Positions 7,701 through 8,447 of a DNA stretch of 8,447 bases are shown one piece after another (within the stretch, counting starts at the first letter, position 1; each line of letters starts with the position of its first letter). The DNA is taken from assembly GCA_041302975.1 (NCBI GenBank), contig JBFYQC010000089.1:1-8447 (forward strand). The letters run 5' to 3'. The translations under genes were made by a program, and so were the position numbers. Source of the DNA: UBA6183 sp041302975 (GTDB taxonomy: Bacteria > Bacteroidota > Bacteroidia > UKL13-3). A model generated the notes under the pieces. That model ran no database searches, had not been told where the DNA came from, and saw only the letters and a program-made list of their open reading frames with translations.

Positions 7701-8298
7701 CTTGCTCACCTGTTTGTACATTAATTAAAACAGAATCGAAATAACTAGGAGATGCTGCAATAGCATTTACTCCAGATGCAGGCAAAAAATCGGTATTATG
7801 ACTCCAAGTTAAGCCACCATTGCTGGTACGCCATAGGCCACCGCTACGCGAGCCCAAATAAATTTGTTGTGCGTTGGATTTATTTACTTGTACATATTCT
7901 ACACGGCCTAAACCTGCGGCATAATGCCCTGTTATATTATCAATAGTATCCGGCCCTAAACTTCGCCAACCGCCTGTTTGAAATAAATTTTTATATGCAC
8001 CTTTAGGCTCACTATTTTTTATACGCTCGTACTCGCGGTATGGCATGTAATGATCTACTAATCTATTTCCCGAGGGATAATAAAGTGCTTCGTTGCTATT
8101 TTTCCAACGCAAATACGGCTTGTATCCGCTTCCTTTACCCTTATCTCGGGTTTCAAAATACGCATCAGCTGAATCACAAACCGTATAAAAATTTACCGAC
8201 AAGTCATTCATCATTGCCTTATATGATGGTGTTTGCGCTTTCGAAACTCCGATTATAAGAAAAAAGGGTAACGTTAGTATATATTTTATTTTGAGCAT
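4729..8298 (-). CDS. Secreted Vps10/sortilin-like Asp-box beta-propeller protein with GEVED and T9SS type A sorting domains
   Basis: This 1189-residue protein has a Sec signal peptide at 1-21 (Lys-3 and Lys-5, hydrophobic core, likely cut after SKA). Residues about 110-760 carry about eleven Asp-box (BNR) repeats, for example SNGGLTW (159-165), VNGGQTF (209-215), SADGGLTF (394-401), SSDNGLTW (455-462), STNGGVTF (624-631) and TYNQGATW (673-680). Propeller hallmarks GSRSGGLW (149-156), GSQDNGT (490-496) and TWGRGLWEY (751-759) also occur, indicating one or two beta-propellers. After a linker or Ig-like region (about 765-870) comes a GEVED domain (about 874-1010) with a DYNKD loop (943-947) that may bind calcium and the name motif GEVEDY (1002-1007). 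An Fn3-like domain follows (about 1018-1112, LPVKLLSF...LTWSTASEIN). The C-terminal T9SS signal (1119-1189) begins YIFPNPVEETL. The protein is therefore exported by T9SS and attached to the cell surface or released. No glycoside hydrolase or peptidase catalytic motif is seen, so binding or adhesion is the best guess; Asp-box proteins also include sialidases. Confidence 0.93.
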   Translation of the reverse strand: MLKIKYILTLPFFLIIGVSKAQTPSYKAMMNDLSVNFYTVCDSADAYFETRDKGKGSGYKPYLRWKNSNEALYYPSGNRLVDHYMPYREYERIKNSEPKGAYKNLFQTGGWRSLGPDTIDNITGHYAAGLGRVEYVQVNKSNAQQIYLGSRSGGLWRTSNGGLTWSHNTDFLPASGVNAIAASPSYFDSVLINVQTGEQGISFGIYRSVNGGQTFTQTAFNPASLGFGGLGSNFRIYVIKYHPRVPNLVFVGTDRGIFRSTNNLQTWTRLNNSWSVADIEFHPTNDNIIYVHENYYWGTNKNKIFKSTNQGVSYTGMVDLVGNANSRLKISVSPVCPTCVFVTSGTGIWKSYDEGLTYITTLNPAPSGVSLNQCRPNDLDTNKFVSGYLDMFKSADGGLTFAQCAWWSLGSAQHGTGNFMQNYAASNNYVHADNNYLDCVNGVFYTCTDGFLCKSSDNGLTWQRLSLSVGIRENYNLGVSQSNHKLTICGSQDNGTSIKHDTGWIEFYGADGMEGIIHPLNENYMIGSTQNGGRIRTLNGGLTNSGVAPTGQTGSWIAPMVYDPNNHLTVYSFATQVSKSTDFASSWTTLGSPTTFTSAIGFATIAENNSNIMVITKDDLIELSTNGGVTFTSIKNNLPTLSISDVVFHPKNDSIIVVTYRNYQNNGQKIFITYNQGATWNNITHNLGNMPINCVIIDHTNASTIYVGAEVGIYQKALSGNTWQLYNTNLPNVVVKEMDINYASNTLKAATWGRGLWEYTLVGRTTYPAIVKTSVTTAPSFTTPKATIPQFVTSTVSYSGTLTSVFVKWAYNTPNFTNAAVIPMVLVSGSIWKTTVSLPNDSVGKKIFFKVYAVGNANDTTETYKFMYELKPYEYCVASGENTNGALHMNSFSCANVTNSGTGYGAYTNYANLPITLYADSTYTAIGNFNTNWGSNDFVVWIDYNKDAEFTNNERVVYDVNTGNLGQGTFTVPNNIVADTVKMRVRLGYWTGFDNPCGTTLGEVEDYVVHLKKISNPLPVKLLSFTGNTTDLGNVLTWSTASEINSNYFEVQKSTDGILFNQIGQVKASVNSKITQHYRFIDKNIQSPLNYYRLKQVDLNNDYENSAVITIQQSQIDEVYIFPNPVEETLHLSKAAKAISEYKIINQLGQQVQSGYLNEVHEIDVKQLKPGNYILLSGNNPIKFFKLIP

Positions 8299-8447
8299 TT
8301 TAAATTTGATATGCTATTTTAACAAAAAAATCTAGTATTAACAGAATATTACAGAAACGAGAACAATTTTAAACCATTAATTTTATATTTATTGCAATTG
8401 ATTTGAAAAATGTGTTTCCTTCATCTTGTTCCATTTGTGTTAAGTAC
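8299..8447. other. Upstream region of the T9SS gene; no gene supported
   Basis: These 149 AT-rich bases precede the T9SS gene. On the minus strand, TAGATTTT (8327-8334) matches seven of eight positions of TAnnTTTG and would give a leader of about 20 bases, but no TTG lies at the -33 distance. Two open stretches touch the right edge: a minus-strand frame from 8446 to a TAA at 8369-8371 (25 codons, ending FFKSIAINIKLMV) that could be the tail of an upstream gene, and a plus-strand ATG at 8410 followed by 12 open codons. Neither is long enough to call. Confidence 0.4.

Noticed and set aside
6389..8258. Plus-strand open frames at 6389-6601 and 8040-8258
   Set aside because: Both are antisense to the continuous T9SS protein frame and have no protein-like motifs.
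8369..8446. Minus-strand 25-codon open stretch at the right edge as the tail of an upstream gene
   Set aside because: In AT-rich DNA a stretch this short is open by chance fairly often, and the residues match nothing I recognise.

Overview
The window looks like a piece of an AT-rich Bacteroidota chromosome. Three things point there: a 1189-residue secreted protein ending in a type IX secretion (T9SS) sorting domain, a lipoprotein with an acidic stretch just after its lipidated cysteine, and TAnnTTTG-type promoter elements with no clear Shine-Dalgarno sequences. The protein styles suggest an environmental member of the Chitinophagales/Sphingobacteriales sort, but the sequence does not settle the order. 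I see no tRNA, rRNA, CRISPR array, insertion sequence or phage gene.

Layout from left to right. Positions 1-465 (+) hold the 3' part of a YqgE/AlgH-family gene whose start lies off the left edge. It converges on a two-gene minus-strand unit: a class III PLP aminotransferase (1396-2586) followed by a short lipoprotein gene (542-1339). A hairpin with an eight-base T tract at 471-513 ends the minus-strand unit. The gap 2587-2829 separates the aminotransferase from a divergent DEAD-box RNA helicase (2830-3966, +). That gap carries a good -7 promoter element for the helicase and what may be the remnant of a small protein gene. The helicase converges, with only 8 bp between stop codons, on a second minus-strand pair: the large T9SS Asp-box protein (4729-8298) followed by a DUF1826-like protein (3975-4673). 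A 9-bp inverted repeat lies in the 55-bp gap of that pair. The last 149 bp (8299-8447) are the upstream region of the T9SS gene.

The genes do not form one obvious pathway. The window reads as ordinary housekeeping and surface-protein content: amino-acid metabolism, RNA remodelling, an outer-membrane lipoprotein and a secreted beta-propeller protein. The items most worth a second look are the DUF1826-like protein, which has an HxD...H...R pattern suggesting an iron-dependent oxygenase fold, and the possible gene remnant upstream of the helicase. I found no convincing evidence for a wholly new multi-gene system here.
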